A DNA stretch of 31,951 bases from Melampsora larici-populina 98AG31 (taxonomy: Eukaryota > Basidiomycota > Pucciniomycetes > Pucciniales > Melampsoraceae): positions 2,036,284-2,068,234 of the forward strand of contig NW_006768766.1 in the NCBI RefSeq assembly GCF_000204055.1, in the 5' to 3' direction. Position 1 is the first letter of the stretch; every line of letters starts with the position of its first letter. The notes below the pieces were generated by a model. That model was not told the DNA's origin. It saw nothing but the letters and a program-made list of their open reading frames with translations, and made no database searches. Positions 21,563-31,951 of this stretch are shown here, in pieces. The position numbers and the translations under genes were made by a program.

Positions 21563-21751
21563 GAGCCAAAAGGCTCCAACAATCGTTCCAGCTCGGCGAG
21601 CTAATAGGAAAGGGATTGTGCCATAAATTTCGTAGTCAAAGACGTCCAAGTTCCACAGACGATATGGATTGTTGTAGGCCTCCTTGTCTGCAAAGTATGT
21701 TCTGAATGTAGTCCTCAGGGAGAGTGGGGAAGCATATTCTTGAATGCCACA
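21563..21751 (-). pseudogene. Fragment of glucosidase II alpha subunit (GH31)
   Basis: A 63-codon open segment reads GIQEYASPLSLRTT, then NNPYRLWNLDVFDYE and IYGTIPFLLARRAGTIVGAF before homology stops after FWL. The PYRLxNLDVFxYE motif and the following YGxxPxLLA and GxFWL are characteristic of the ER glucosidase II alpha subunit, which trims glucose from N-glycans. Compared with the family, about five residues are missing between DYE and IYG, and neither the upstream nor the downstream exons are present, so the piece is non-functional. It lies near the 5' end of the nested Helitron, in the same orientation as the other captured gene. Confidence 0.75.
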
Positions 21752-22298
21752 TATATGTAATCACGTCGGGTCCCTTCTTCAGCCATATAAACTGCTGGCT
21801 CTGTAAACCTGCAGGGTAATCACCAAGTAAGAGATCCGGCAGATTGAGCTCGAGTGGCTAGGGTTAAAAGCATGATTGATCACATGTTTTGAATTCGCCG
21901 CGCCTCACTAAGAGAGCTGGGAGGATGATCGAGCATAGGTAAGTGACTATGAGGCGAGTCCGATGTTTCCAGATGTGGTGGTTTTGGACGCCGGGAGGGA
22001 TTTTGTCGAGTTTTGGGTGAATCAGATTTGGGTATGACTGTATGATGATGATGATTCATGATGATTCCAGGGAGCACAATGATGGGCGGGAGTCAAGATG
22101 GTATGTAGGTCCAGGGGCAGACTCGAGGGTGGTTGATGATTGTGGCAGGCTTTCTGCAATCATACATAATGATGTCAATTGCTTTGGAGTCTGGACGGGG
22201 ACCTAAGGTTAGATATGTAGTTTTGGCCGAGACAATGGAGGACTTAAGGGTTTAATCCAGTTTTGCCGAGAAACACGGTTGAGCCTTTAGTTTTATGA
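21752..22298. other. 5' end region of the nested Helitron
   Basis: No gene seen. On the minus strand it runs from the terminal TC at 22298 to the GH31 fragment. It contains a short ATG/ATC-rich patch near 22035-22070. Confidence 0.55.
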
Positions 22299-24184
22299 TC
22301 TTCCATCGTTGGGGCGTTTGTAAGTTGGATATCGATTATCTGGCAGAGTAGTGCTTTCGCAAAAGGGTTTGGGGTAGCCAATTTTGCACTCCCTCCCATT
22401 CCAGCATTTGTAATTTTGACAAGGCCCGTGCATCATATGGTGTCCCACAAGGCGAAACAAGTCTGGCTCCATCTCAGGGTCTGGAAGCTGCGCTGAGATT
22501 AAACAATCAACCATGTCTGGGGTTGTTGGCCGAGACGCCGGGTCCAAAAACAAGATTAAGTGGGCATGAGGTAGACCCCTCTTTTGAAATTCAATGGAGT
22601 AAACGTAAGCTTTGAATTTTCCGAGTCGTCCCCATTTTGTAACGTCACTGAGTAAAGCGTGGAATCGTAAATGGAATGCTTGGGCGACGAGATCAGGGCG
22701 ATCCTCTGGAATTTGATGGTCTTCCAAAGCCTCGGTGATTTCATTCCACTGTGGATTAGCTGTCATTGTGATAAACAAGCTAGGATGACCGTATTCTGCG
22801 ACCAGACTCATGGCATCCTGGTAAAGCGCTTGCATATTTCGGGGCCCACCTACGAAGGTTGAGGGTAAAACAATCCTTAGGCCTACGACTTCATCCTCTA
22901 CCTCGTTGCCAAGCGCTTCGACCAAACCATTGTATAGTTCAGCCCTAAGCTCCTTTTGATGGAAGCGAATAAAGTTTAATCGAGCATGTTCAACGCAGAC
23001 GTACATGTCCACGGCGAACTCCTGAAATAGAAAGCCTGATGCTAGGATCACGGAATATGCTGGGCGTTTGAATAAAAGGTATGCGAACCACTTGAGGCAA
23101 GTCACTGATCCTTCTGGGTCTATCATAACACAGGTCAGAATTTGTATATCTGAGTATGCAAAACGGAATCACCCACTTTCTTCTGTTGGGTTTGTGTATG
23201 AGTCGTGCCATAATTGAGACCCATAGAGGAATAACAATGGATATCGGAGTGCAAAGTAAGCCGTATGCAACTCTGAAATCGGTTCGATTAATCCGGATTG
23301 TCTTCGCAGAATGATGTCACGTCCATGCCGCCCAATTTCGCCATTCCCGTCAATTATTGCAGCAACTTCGTTGGCTGTCGGACGGTTGTATCTCCTGTGA
23401 TCAGTCCCGGGCACAGTCACTGTGTTGATTCGAAGTGTCCGCACAGGCCCGATGGAGTCGCAAATGGCTGCAGCTGATCTGAATGTTTGAGCGTAGGGAT
23501 TGTGTTCATACATGAACTCTTGAAGCTGAAGCATTATGTCGCGTTGAAGCCTAGGCACCCGCGCACGTTCGATACGCAACGAAGCTTCGCGTTCACCCCC
23601 ACCTCCGTAAATGTAAATTTGTGCAAAACCCGGGTGATTCTCAGGCATCGGCATCAAAGAACCTATGAGATGGAACATTTGACCATTAATTCGAAAGATA
23701 GAGTGGCCCCGTTGGCCCAGCACTGAGCCATCAACTTGCGCTCCAAGAGAGGTGAAAGAGAAAGCGTTGTTGTATTTTTGGATGTCTTCGCAAAAGTCTC
23801 GGCACCCTACAAAATTTCGGTCGGTCCACATTTACTAAAGCAAAGGCTTTAAATGCAAGACTTACTCTGGTCATCGCCTTTTAGCAGTTCCTTGTAAAAA
23901 TCCGGGATCTGCTCCCCAATATTGTCAGGAAAATACTTCAAAGGCAGATCAACTTGTCCATGGTTGCAACAATTACGAAATGTAGCAGTTAATGCATTCA
24001 AATCTTTAACCCTACGTTCAGCCCTCCATCTAAACGCACCACACTTGCTGCATTGGTCATTCATAGGCCCAAGACGAAACGGTATCTCGCTGCGAAAATG
24101 GTGGAGTAAGTTAGCCTCCGAACCGAATTCTACGGCCCGAATCGCAAGGCCATGGTTTTGTCGCTGCATAGCACCTTGAGGCAT
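22299..24184 (-). pseudogene. RepHel N-terminal half: zinc region and Rep HUH motif
   Basis: The start is the ATG at 24184. Exon 1 (24184-23866) contains LGPMNDQCSKCGAFRW and FRNCCNHGQVDLP, the Cys/His cluster typical of the start of Helitron proteins. Exon 2 starts at 23806 (CRDFCEDIQKYNNAFSFTSL) and ends near 23170; exon 3 starts near 23120 (PEGSVTCLKWFAYLLFKRP) and runs to 22299. It includes Rep motif 1 (LFITMTANPQW) and the HUH motif (EFQKRGLPHAHLILFLD) around 22550-22600. The frame is cut at codon AGA (22301-22299) by the inserted Helitron, where a TAA follows within two codons. It continues at 13574. Confidence 0.88.
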
Positions 24185-25405
24185 ATCGATTCTACTGTGT
24201 TAAAAAAGATTACCACCTAAGAAGCAGAGTGAAAATCAACCTTGGTATAGTGATCGGATCAAGGTAGCTTGCTCAAACCTGGTTTCAAGCTCTTAGTTGA
24301 GCCCTGTCCGAGCAGGCGAGTAGTAATTGAGAATGAATATGAGATATTCGTTATTTGACAACCTGATGCTCGTGGACTTGAGCATGGATGGGTGTAATAA
24401 TCCTACTCGGCCTTATTATTCATGGTGTCGTACCCTCGTCTGCCAAGATTTGCCCAAGCTCGCATGTGCATCAAAAGGATGTCCCGAATATGTATCTCCT
24501 TGCGTACATAGTTTGAGCAGGACTCGTACCGACTGTTTCTAGGATGTCGTATTGTCCTTAAGAAGTTTGAGTTAAATTGTCGCGACGATTTCAAATTAAT
24601 TCCTTTTCTGATAGTTAGCAAGCAAAATCTACTGCTTAACCTTGGGTTTTGGGTTCATCGCATCACAATTCAAATTATTGTGCAGCTCGAGCAGCTAAGC
24701 GTGCCCTATTCACGCATATATTTATGCGAAACATATTGTACGATTAGTTTGGCGAAAATGCCGAAGATGAATGTATTTGAGCATGCAAAACTCTTGTTCT
24801 GCTGATGTCTCAAAGTTGAAGCCGTACCAAATGCTATCGGGGGCAGGCTCACACTTTGCCGATTTTCGGGAATCGCATCATCCGATATGCTTGAGCATTA
24901 TTTATAATTTTTAAGCATTCGTATCAAGCCAGTCGCAAAGGTACATGACACGTTTCCGAGCGGCAGCAACGAGCCAAGCATTGTTTTTTCTGAATCTATT
25001 ACGCTTATACTCGCGACATCATCATTTCTGACGGAAACGTGACGAGATGATGCATTTGCATAAGTTCGCGGTTTGTGATTGCCAGGTGATTGACAGAGCT
25101 TATGATTGAGCACGAAAATTTACCCGCCGGGTCGATGAACTTTCACGTTTTCTATTTGAAGAAGTCCAAATTTGAACGAGATTGGTAGGTGGAGTGAGTT
25201 TCGAATGGGCAAGCCTCTAGCCTTGCTTTGAGTTTGCAACCCTGACCTCATGAAGATTGTGACTTGTTGCCAACAAGCGTTTGGACGAACCCCTAACTAT
25301 TGCTGGGCAATTGCTTGACGCCGTAACCAGATTATCATTTGTCGGGTTTCGAAGATTGTTCGCGGTCTACATGTGCAAACGAAGAAAGCTTTATTTCACT
25401 AAGTG
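24185..25405. other. No gene seen; 5' flank of the outer Helitron
   Basis: About 1.2 kb with only short open frames. The 5' TC end of the outer Helitron should lie here but cannot be picked out by eye. The right part serves as upstream region for the gene at 25503. Confidence 0.45.
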
Positions 25406-25413
25406 TATATAAA
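25406..25413 (+). promoter_or_regulatory. TATA box of the 25503 gene
   Basis: TATATAAA lies 90 bases upstream of the ATG at 25503, followed by a pyrimidine/C-rich leader, a plausible fungal core promoter. Confidence 0.55.
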
Positions 25414-25502
25414 CCAAGCTCTTAACCGGCATTTTATCACCTTCCCCCCAAAAGCCATTCCTCCCAAAACCCATTCAGTCGGCCCTTCAATTTATACGTA
25501 CC

Positions 25503-26160
25503 ATGCCTTCTCAATCTAAATACCTTGTAACTTTAAGCGAAGTCTACGATTATTCTATCCACAGTACCTTGGTTAAACACCACGCAAGATCAATCTATTT
25601 TTCTCAAAAGGAGCTTGTTGCGAAACTTTCCAAAATCCAGGCAGAGCACAGCGGACCACCGCTCCAATATACGATACACTTTTCCAAACGAGCCATGCCA
25701 TACCTACGTATCGAGCTTATCATTAGCCAAGGCACATTACAATTTATAAAAACTGCTCTACCCACTATGGCCGTGTTGGTCCGCGTAGTTCAGTTCGATG
25801 CCTGGACCTTCAGGTAAATCAATCCTTTGGTTTTGTCTAATCCCGAGGTTGAAATTGACAAAGTCTTTGACACTTGGGCCCTATGATTGTTCTAAATGAA
25901 ATCTTGTCAGACTCCCGATCAAATCAGTTTGTGAGCCAGACCTTACGCGGTTTCAAGTCCTCGATAAACCCCTAACATCAGATGTACAGTCCCGGGTCTC
26001 CAAAGCTCATCCCAAAGCTACCGAGGTCGCGATTCTCCCGCGCTTCGTATCCTTTTCCGTTGAATATCAGAAACGCGGCATGCCTCATGTTCATTTCCTT
26101 ATGTGTTCGCAGTGCCGTAGTGAGAGCAACGGTACTCGGGCTCGCAACTACAAATTCTAA
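25503..26160 (+). CDS. Small two-exon protein with two tandem HUH-like segments
   Basis: Exon 1 (25503-25813) ends at a GTAAAT donor; exon 2 (25911-26160) follows a TTGTCAG acceptor. The phase-2 join restores one frame of 186 residues. Residues 131-171 include FSVEYQKRGMPHVHFLM, matching the Helitron Rep HUH region (compare EFQKRGLPHAHLILFLD in the window's own Helitron); His-Val-His is the metal-binding HUH pair. Residues 41-76 are a second, related segment, YTIHFSKRAMPYLRIELIIS, where Tyr-Leu-Arg replaces the His pair. Both are preceded by a similar LSK/VSK stretch. There is no Tyr nickase motif, helicase, signal peptide or membrane segment. It may be a domesticated or host-captured Rep fragment. 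It could instead be decayed Helitron DNA that happens to stay open, but the TATA box and clean splice phase argue for a real gene. Confidence 0.55.
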
Positions 26161-27474
26161 AGTTTTGCATTCATGTTGTTTTTCAAATTCAAGAATAGTG
26201 GCAAAATTTATTCATAATTTGTTTTGAGGCGTTCGCCTTTGAGAAAACTGTGGTAAACCATTTGAATTTTGGATCCACAATTTGTGTTAGATGATTAGTT
26301 TCTTGATATATTAAGCACTATCGTGTATCTGAGATGTCATCTTTTTAGGTCACATCACCGGGACAACCCTTATCCCGTAACAATCCCAACTCTGCATTTA
26401 CCATAACCATTCTGACACAAGATGGCCTCATTGTCACAGTATGACTCTGTGCGTGATTCTAAAGTGTTTAGTAGATCGACATGCGTTTTGGCCACATAAG
26501 TACTATTACATACACACCTTTGTTTTGATCGGTGCAGTTGCTGCCACACACAATCTCTTAAGCATCCCATCTCATAATCGAATGAGCACAGCGCCTTGCG
26601 TGCAACATTGCACTTGACAATTGACGCTCAATGATCCTAAGGTTGAAATACACCGGTGTTTTTGTTGGTCACATATTTTCACCAAACTTAGCTCTTCCTA
26701 CTGCGTGCCGCGCAACACTTCTTGAGAGAGACGCGGCCCAAGCTTGTGTCCTTGCCCTCCGAACCACAAATCTCAACTCAAATTTTGCTTTGAGCTCCGA
26801 GTAATACCTCAAAAATAACTTAGGCCGTTGAAAAGAAGCTTATTGCTACGCAATACCGCGCAGCATTGTCATAGCCACCATTGCATAGTTTCTGATTTTG
26901 TGCCACAGTTCATAGGTCAAATCGCAGTAAGATCCATGTTATGTATAAATTTTCACCGCGCAAGCCTAATGAATGGCGGGCACTAAACTTCATTCTTGAG
27001 ATCGGGTGAGCTGAGCAAGTTTGTATCTTAACAGCCAGAGCACAGTTTCGGATCTTGATACCGCAAAACATCATATCACTATCTCAGATCTATACAAAGA
27101 ATCACAGGCCTGTTATCAAAGCTTAAATGTAGGCATAGTTTTGTCTTACAGTTTGAACTGAGCATAAGGAATAAATATTCAATTTCGCATAAAAAGGTAC
27201 GAAAATCATAATCCTCGCCCTTGATCAATGGTACAGATTGAAAAGTGATGACAATTGAGCCGCCGTTTGTTTGGTATTTGAGAACCAAGAAATAGGGTTA
27301 AAATGATGTCAAAAGCATGTTGGCTTTGAAGCTTGGTGATGAATCTAAAAATAATCGCCCATGGGTTTGATAATAGAAAGGAAAGAGCGATCGTGTTAGT
27401 GATTCCCTCCACATGCCCTCACCTTGCTCCCGGATTAATCCAACATACACCAAGGTTATTGCATCGAGCGATAT
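26161..27474. other. Intergenic region, no gene seen
   Basis: About 1.3 kb with only short open frames and no recognised motif on either strand. It separates the HUH-like gene from the terminal exon of the minus-strand gene. Confidence 0.5.
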
Positions 27475-27819
27475 TTATTCTTGAGTAGTCAAGTCGAGGG
27501 TGGAACTGCTTGAAGTCCTTCGCGGAGGGCGTGCTCGAGCCCTCGGCTTGGTTGCAGCTGTGTTAGGCCTCTTTTTGCTTCCCGTGCTTGTTGCAGGTGG
27601 GCCAACGTAGTCACTGCCGCTGGACGATGGCGGAGCTTGTGGAAAATCGGCAGGTGGCGCTCCTGTAACGGCCGTAGGCACAGCTGGAGCAACTGGGCTC
27701 TTGAATGGTGCGTTTACCGGCTTTGGTACAAACCTAAATTATGAGCAAAGAGGCCGAGGTCAGTTAATTATCCTGGTATGTTTTAAAACACATGCTTATA
27801 CTTCTTTGGCTTTGGACGG
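27475..27819 (-). CDS. Terminal exons (Pro/Ser-rich tail) of the split minus-strand gene
   Basis: The last exon (27733-27475, ending in TAA) follows an AATTTAG acceptor and encodes FVPKPVNAPFKSPVAPAV, a Pro/Ser/Ala-rich stretch, a basic patch (KPRARARPPRR, possibly a nuclear signal) and SSSSTLDLTTQE. A small piece of the preceding exon (27819-27802, RPKPKK) joins it in phase through a GTATAA donor. Both are probably the 3' part of the gene whose other exons lie at 29384-30375, since there is no start nearby and the orientation and spacing fit. The intervening AT-rich DNA looks inserted. Confidence 0.5.
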
Positions 27820-29383
27820 TGTAGAACTTATAACCCAACAAGGGTTATACAGAGCTGGAAGAGGATAATCTACTAATAAAATGACTAGTAGAAGTTGTCT
27901 AAGGACTGCTCTTCTAAAACAACACAATCAGAAAGAGCTCTGTTGTATTGAGTACTGATAAGGCACCAGAGAAATATAACTTCACACGTAATTTTAACTT
28001 CAAAAGCACACTTTGTATTACTATCAACACTGCTATAGTGTTATTCCCAATTGATAACTGAAAAAAATAAGCAATATCTGATTGATATTATTCCCAATAA
28101 GTCTTTATGACTATAAAACTAAAGTAAATTTCTCTTTATAACTGTAATAAAGGGCGTATTTAAGTGAACAGGTACTATTAAAATAAGTTTATGATGATAA
28201 ACAAAATAATAATGGCGTAAATGATAAAGAAAAAAAGGGGAACAACAGTCCCAAAACCCTCTCAAAGTATATATAACAATGTACTAGAACTTTTACAATG
28301 GTCAACAGCCTCAAAACCAATCAAATCCGCCCAAAATTCCCTAAAAACCCTATGATGACGCAATGTAATGGTTTTGTTACTAATAAATGATGTAATTTTC
28401 ACAGCTAAAAGTGATCAATGACGCAATAATATGATGTACAGCACTTCTTATGATGAATACAGGTGATTTTTTCCTTGTAAACTAGCTGAAAACCAATTTT
28501 TGAGATTACGAATTTTTTCAGATGTGCTCCAATTTTTGATTACTAAAGTGCATCTTGTAGCCCACGTGTTACTGATCATTTCTGACACCTACATGACCTA
28601 CTTCTGATGAGTGATGAGTAAGATATTGAGTTGTGAAGTTAAGGTTTTTAGTGTTACATATGACTTGTGACTGTAAATTCGAGATTCACACCAATTCTTT
28701 ATTTGCCTTATAACTTTTTACACACACCTCCGTTACTAATGATTTAAAGTTTGTACATTATGTAATCCACTCTTCTGCGTTGAATGAGCCATCTACCAAC
28801 CTATTCTGACGTCATTTGACATATGTAATTAGCTGAAAGCCTCCATTTTCCACGAATTTCACCCATTTTCTTCACTTTTCACAGCTACTACTATCTTTTT
28901 CTTGCTCATGTAATATGACATCATCATCTATAGCCTTAAAAATCCCGGAAAATCCTCTTGGCAACCTTAAATTCCATCACTACCACTATTACACAACCAA
29001 ACTACACGTGTACCTCTTGTTTACCAACTTCGAAAAAGTGCTTTTTTCCTAATAACTTCTGTTTCTACTTATCAACCTTGAAGATTAAAATTGTCATAGT
29101 ATCATATAATGTTGTTCTTTCATATTCTAACCTCATAATACCCATAACTTTATTTTTACTAACCTAAAAACCATTTTCCAACCTTTATACCTATAATTTC
29201 GAATTTTTCTTATGTTTTTCTTTCTTTCTTTTTGTAATAAATTTGTAAGTAAACTATAATGATCTTAATATATCATGTGAAATAAAATGATGTAATGTTG
29301 ACCTAATGACCAATACATAAGCCTACAAGAGCTTCAATTGATCAAAAACCTCCATTTCGAATTTTCTTTCCTGCTGAATCCTG
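27820..29383. mobile_element. AT-rich insertion, possible LTR remnant
   Basis: About 1.56 kb of strongly AT-rich sequence without a gene. It begins TGTAGAAC with a short hairpin (TATAACCC, loop AACAA, GGGTTATA) at 27829-27849, and includes a purine-rich tract near 28225-28245 and diverged repeats of AGCTGAAA..CC..TTTT near 28486, 28831 and 29340. The TG start next to a cut exon suggests an LTR-type element, but no matching CA end, target duplication or coding domain was found, so its class and right edge are uncertain. Confidence 0.35.
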
Positions 29384-30375
29384 CTAATAAACTGGTAAAC
29401 TGGTAATTGTGAATTTTTTAATTGATCCCATAAATTGATCACCACAACGGCCTGTGCCATCAACGTCTCCTTCAACTTTAATTCTCTTCTCGGCAAATTT
29501 GCTAGGGTCCCGGTGTCCGGAGGTGGTTGAAGCTCTGTTTACCTGCGAATTTTGAACCATGAGCAACCTTTCGCAAGATCAGAGTAACGTGCAACTTACA
29601 ATGACCACGTAGCAGCGCGTCTCTTCATTGTAGTCTTTGAGATATCCGTGAAATTGGCACTCGCGACCTTGCTTCAGGATACAAGGCACGCCGGATAAGT
29701 ATTTGTAAGGCCGGATTTGATACTCGACGTAAAAGACGGGCGCAGGTTTCACCTATACTTATGAGACGAAAGTTAGCTCGTTTCAACGTGAACATTATGA
29801 AAGACACTTACTGAAGGATGATAATCGGTGTGTTTAACAGTAGCGACAATAGTTTTGAGAGGTTCGACATCGTCCTTGTTTTTAAGATGTTGAACGCAAT
29901 CTTCGATTACATGCCTGAGTTTACTGACGATTCCAAGACCGGTTACACCGATGCTGTCTACGACGTCCCCCTGAAACTCGTCTGCTGACCCAATCATCGT
30001 GTAGTCGGACCCTTCGAAATAAAAATTATCTTTGAGCGTGTCTGTAGTATTGCTGGGGAAGAAGTTACCCCTCAAGAAGTAAATGAATCGTTCCTTCAGA
30101 GCTAAAGACAAAGGGCCGTAGCCGAGGGCCCTGATTTCGTATCGTGTTGGTTCACCTCCGTCGGCGCCCCCGCAATTTATAGAGACCGCATAAGTTCTGT
30201 ATTCAGCCTTGCGGTTCAAATCAATTGAAACCTACGCAAAACGAGTATGTCAGATCACGGCTTCATCAGCGTATAATCTGTGATGCGGGCCTTGACTAAC
30301 TTGTTCTTCAATTTCGAAGTTGCCGGAAAAATAAACTCCATGGCCCGTGGTTTTGTTTAAATCTGCCGACATCAT
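29384..30375 (-). CDS. Multi-exon gene of unknown function, 5' exons
   Basis: Exons 30375-30301, 30231-29812, 29752-29600 and 29542-29384 are joined by good GT-AG introns, all phase 0. The start is the first of two adjacent ATGs (30375). The protein opens MMSADLNKTTGHGVYFSGNF and continues with YAVSINCGGADGGEPTRYEI, FEGSDYTMIGSADEFQGDVV and a Lys/Asp-rich segment; exon 3 is Tyr-rich (VEYQIRPYKYL) with spaced Cys residues; exon 4 reads GHRDPSKFAEKRIKVEGDVD. Length before the break is about 269 residues. No signal peptide, membrane segment or known domain is recognised. The last codons before the TAG at 29386-29384 probably belong to the junction with inserted DNA; the true C-terminus is likely encoded at 27819-27475. 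It could be a lineage-specific rust protein. Confidence 0.65.
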
Positions 30376-30615
30376 AGACTTTCGAAGTTTTAAACACAAT
30401 CAATCGGAGGATGAATTGTACGCCAGCGTCCGTTTGATGTGAAAATATAGAGGACACCAAATGTTTGCGACCAGGATGTAATGATTGGGTTAAAACATTG
30501 ATATATGATGGTAGGATGTCAATCTTAAGGGCTTCCAATCGAACGACTCACACTGTGACGACCGTTATACTCAGTAATTGGGGCCTGGTCTCGGGCTTTG
30601 GATTTGAGGAGGGAT

Positions 30616-30625
30616 GGTATTTATA
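30616..30625 (-). promoter_or_regulatory. TATA box upstream of the minus-strand gene
   Basis: TATAAATACC on the minus strand lies about 240 bases before the proposed ATG at 30375. A GTGAGT near 30550 could start a 5' UTR intron that would explain the distance. Confidence 0.4.
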
Positions 30626-31951
30626 GGCCAAGCCGGTGTTGCATTTGGTGAAATGATTAAGCTTAGCTGAGGCAACCGTGTGCCGCTTGTATGCTTTGGA
30701 TGTTGATGATTGGTATGATGTTATATCTGTTGGATTTTCAAATGTCGCCAAAAGTCAGCCACGCGAAATGTGGACGCAGCTTTAGGCAATTAAATCATGG
30801 CAAGAGCTCGAGTCGAGTAACTACACCACACAATTTAGCTCGTGTCGATCTTGTTATTTTGATAGTTCGGCTTGTCGGTGGCAGAGACATAGCCATGAGG
30901 TCACTCGTGATGTATGAAGAGTCAAGTAAGGTTTTGAGCTTTCCGTGCTTCGAGCCTAAGCGGCATTGACTGTGATATCACATGCGAATGAGAAACGAGG
31001 TTAAGAGATATGTCCTTGGTTGAGGCTATACGGTGGATGACTTACCCGGAAGAAAATTTGTTGAATTTTTTATCATAGCTTTAGCACGTTCGGCATTGGA
31101 ATGGACTGAATGAAAACAAAACGAAGCCTTTCAAGATTGAAATTAATATCCGAATTGGTTGGCAAATTTGACCGTACCATGTGATATGGGAGTGTAGGTC
31201 GGGCCCGTGTCTCGCTAGGGGGTCCGTATTTTGAATCTCCAAGCGCTCATCTCGTGTGTGCATGCCGCGTTGATCCATTTGGGAAATGGACCGACACGGA
31301 GGCGAAGTTGGAAGGTGCATGCATATAGCGTGAGCGACACACGCTTCCGCAAGTCTGGCTAAATAACCACAAGCTGAATATTTGTGCATAGGCACAATAG
31401 ACCCTGGTGAAGTCGGATTGCTGAATGAGGCACACGGTGTGGCGTGCTATGCATTGTTGAGACAGCGTCGAGTCGGTACCACTTATGAATAGTTTTGCTC
31501 TAAAATTTAAGGTTCATCTGGGTTTTTGCGTCCCTGTTGCGCAGGAACCCGTTTAGTGTGAGCAGCTGAGCTCTGGTGTATGCCAACAGCGTAGAGAAAG
31601 GAGGCACGGAAAGTTTGCACCTCAGGAGACCCGAAAAGGGGCTCCGCTAAAGGTACCATACTCTTTTTCTGGGATTGACCAACGAACATGCCCCGTCCAT
31701 GTTTTTCAAAAATAAGAACTCAGAGAACCATTTGATATGTCGAAATGTGTTCTATGACATTGGCCTGTCAGGCTTCTCCGCCATACCTTAAAGATTGCAC
31801 AGGTAAAAGTCGCTGGGCTATAGCTTAAAAATTGCACGCGTAAAAGATGCGTGTAGCCTTAACTTTGAGCCTTTGCAGAGCCGGAGACACTAAGCATGAC
31901 TTCAATATCAACATCAATAATGACAACCTAACAATGATGCGAACGGCACGA
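30626..31951. other. No gene seen to the window end
   Basis: Only short open frames on both strands with no recognisable domain or splice-consistent extension. It is presumably the upstream intergenic region of the minus-strand gene. Confidence 0.5.

Larger units (their letters stand above)
13575..22298 (-). mobile_element. Nested non-autonomous Helitron (8,724 bp) carrying host gene fragments
   Basis: On the minus strand the element begins TCATAAAAC at 22298 and ends with a 7-bp GC stem (13601-13586), the 7 bases CAATTTG and CTAG (13578-13575). TC at the 5' end, a subterminal hairpin and CTRR at the 3' end, and insertion between host A (22299) and T (13574) without target duplication are the Helitron hallmarks. 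Joining the flanks gives a continuous outer RepHel frame reading KRPNDGRYCINAGHRFDN. It encodes no Rep or helicase, so it depended on another copy. Cargo: fragments of spermidine synthase-saccharopine reductase, GH31 glucosidase II and perhaps a third gene, all in the element's own orientation, plus a MULE-like MITE and a 157-bp direct repeat. Confidence 0.88.
10911..24184 (-). mobile_element. Outer Helitron with a split RepHel gene (minimum extent)
   Basis: The limits given are those of its coding sequence; the true TC and CTRR ends are not identified. One RepHel gene reads on the minus strand from 24184 to 22299 (N-terminal zinc region and Rep HUH region) and resumes at 13574 to 10911 (Rep Tyr motif and Pif1-family helicase). 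Helitrons move by rolling-circle replication using this protein. The 8,724-bp gap is a second Helitron at 13575-22298. The interruption and a nonsense codon at 11501-11499 mean this copy is inactive. Confidence 0.85.

Overview
The window looks like a nuclear chromosome segment of a basidiomycete, most probably a rust fungus (Pucciniales). Evidence: genes split by short GT-AG introns (about 50-110 nt); a spermidine synthase-saccharopine reductase fusion, a gene arrangement known from Basidiomycota; diverged F-box paralogues; a FAR1-like/OTU protein; and abundant Helitron sequence. No bacterial-type operons or ribosome binding sites are seen. The rust assignment is inference.

Layout. (1) 1-4290: arrays of the CACATATGTG palindrome and its variants lie on both sides of a multi-exon plus-strand gene encoding a FAR1-like zinc-binding domain joined to an OTU-like cysteine protease domain (744-3198). 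(2) 4415-4515: a cluster of GC-rich palindromes and a strong hairpin. (3) 4930-9921: two F-box/LRR-like paralogues, plus-strand and minus-strand, converge on a minus-strand multi-exon gene with a zinc knuckle. (4) 10911-24184: a minus-strand autonomous-type Helitron (RepHel gene) that has been cut in two. (5) 13575-22298, inside it: a second Helitron of 8,724 bp. Its ends are readable (5' TC, 3' hairpin plus CTAG, inserted between A and T), and removing it restores the outer RepHel reading frame. It carries damaged copies of host genes (spermidine synthase-saccharopine reductase, a glucosidase II alpha/GH31 piece, perhaps a third) and a 616-bp MULE-like inverted-repeat element with a 9-bp target duplication. 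This makes a three-level nest. (6) 25503-26160: a small, apparently intact two-exon gene with two tandem segments resembling the HUH region of Helitron Rep, one intact and one degenerate. (7) 27475-30375: a minus-strand multi-exon gene of unknown function whose 3' exons are separated by about 1.6 kb of AT-rich, transposon-like sequence.

The main story is transposon nesting and gene capture. The outer Helitron is dead (interrupted, plus a TGA in the helicase). The inner one has no transposase of its own and would have been moved by a related RepHel protein. The FAR1-OTU gene between palindrome arrays and the duplicated HUH-like gene are the best candidates for undescribed biology. All exon models are read by eye from splice signals, phase and protein continuity; none has transcript support here.
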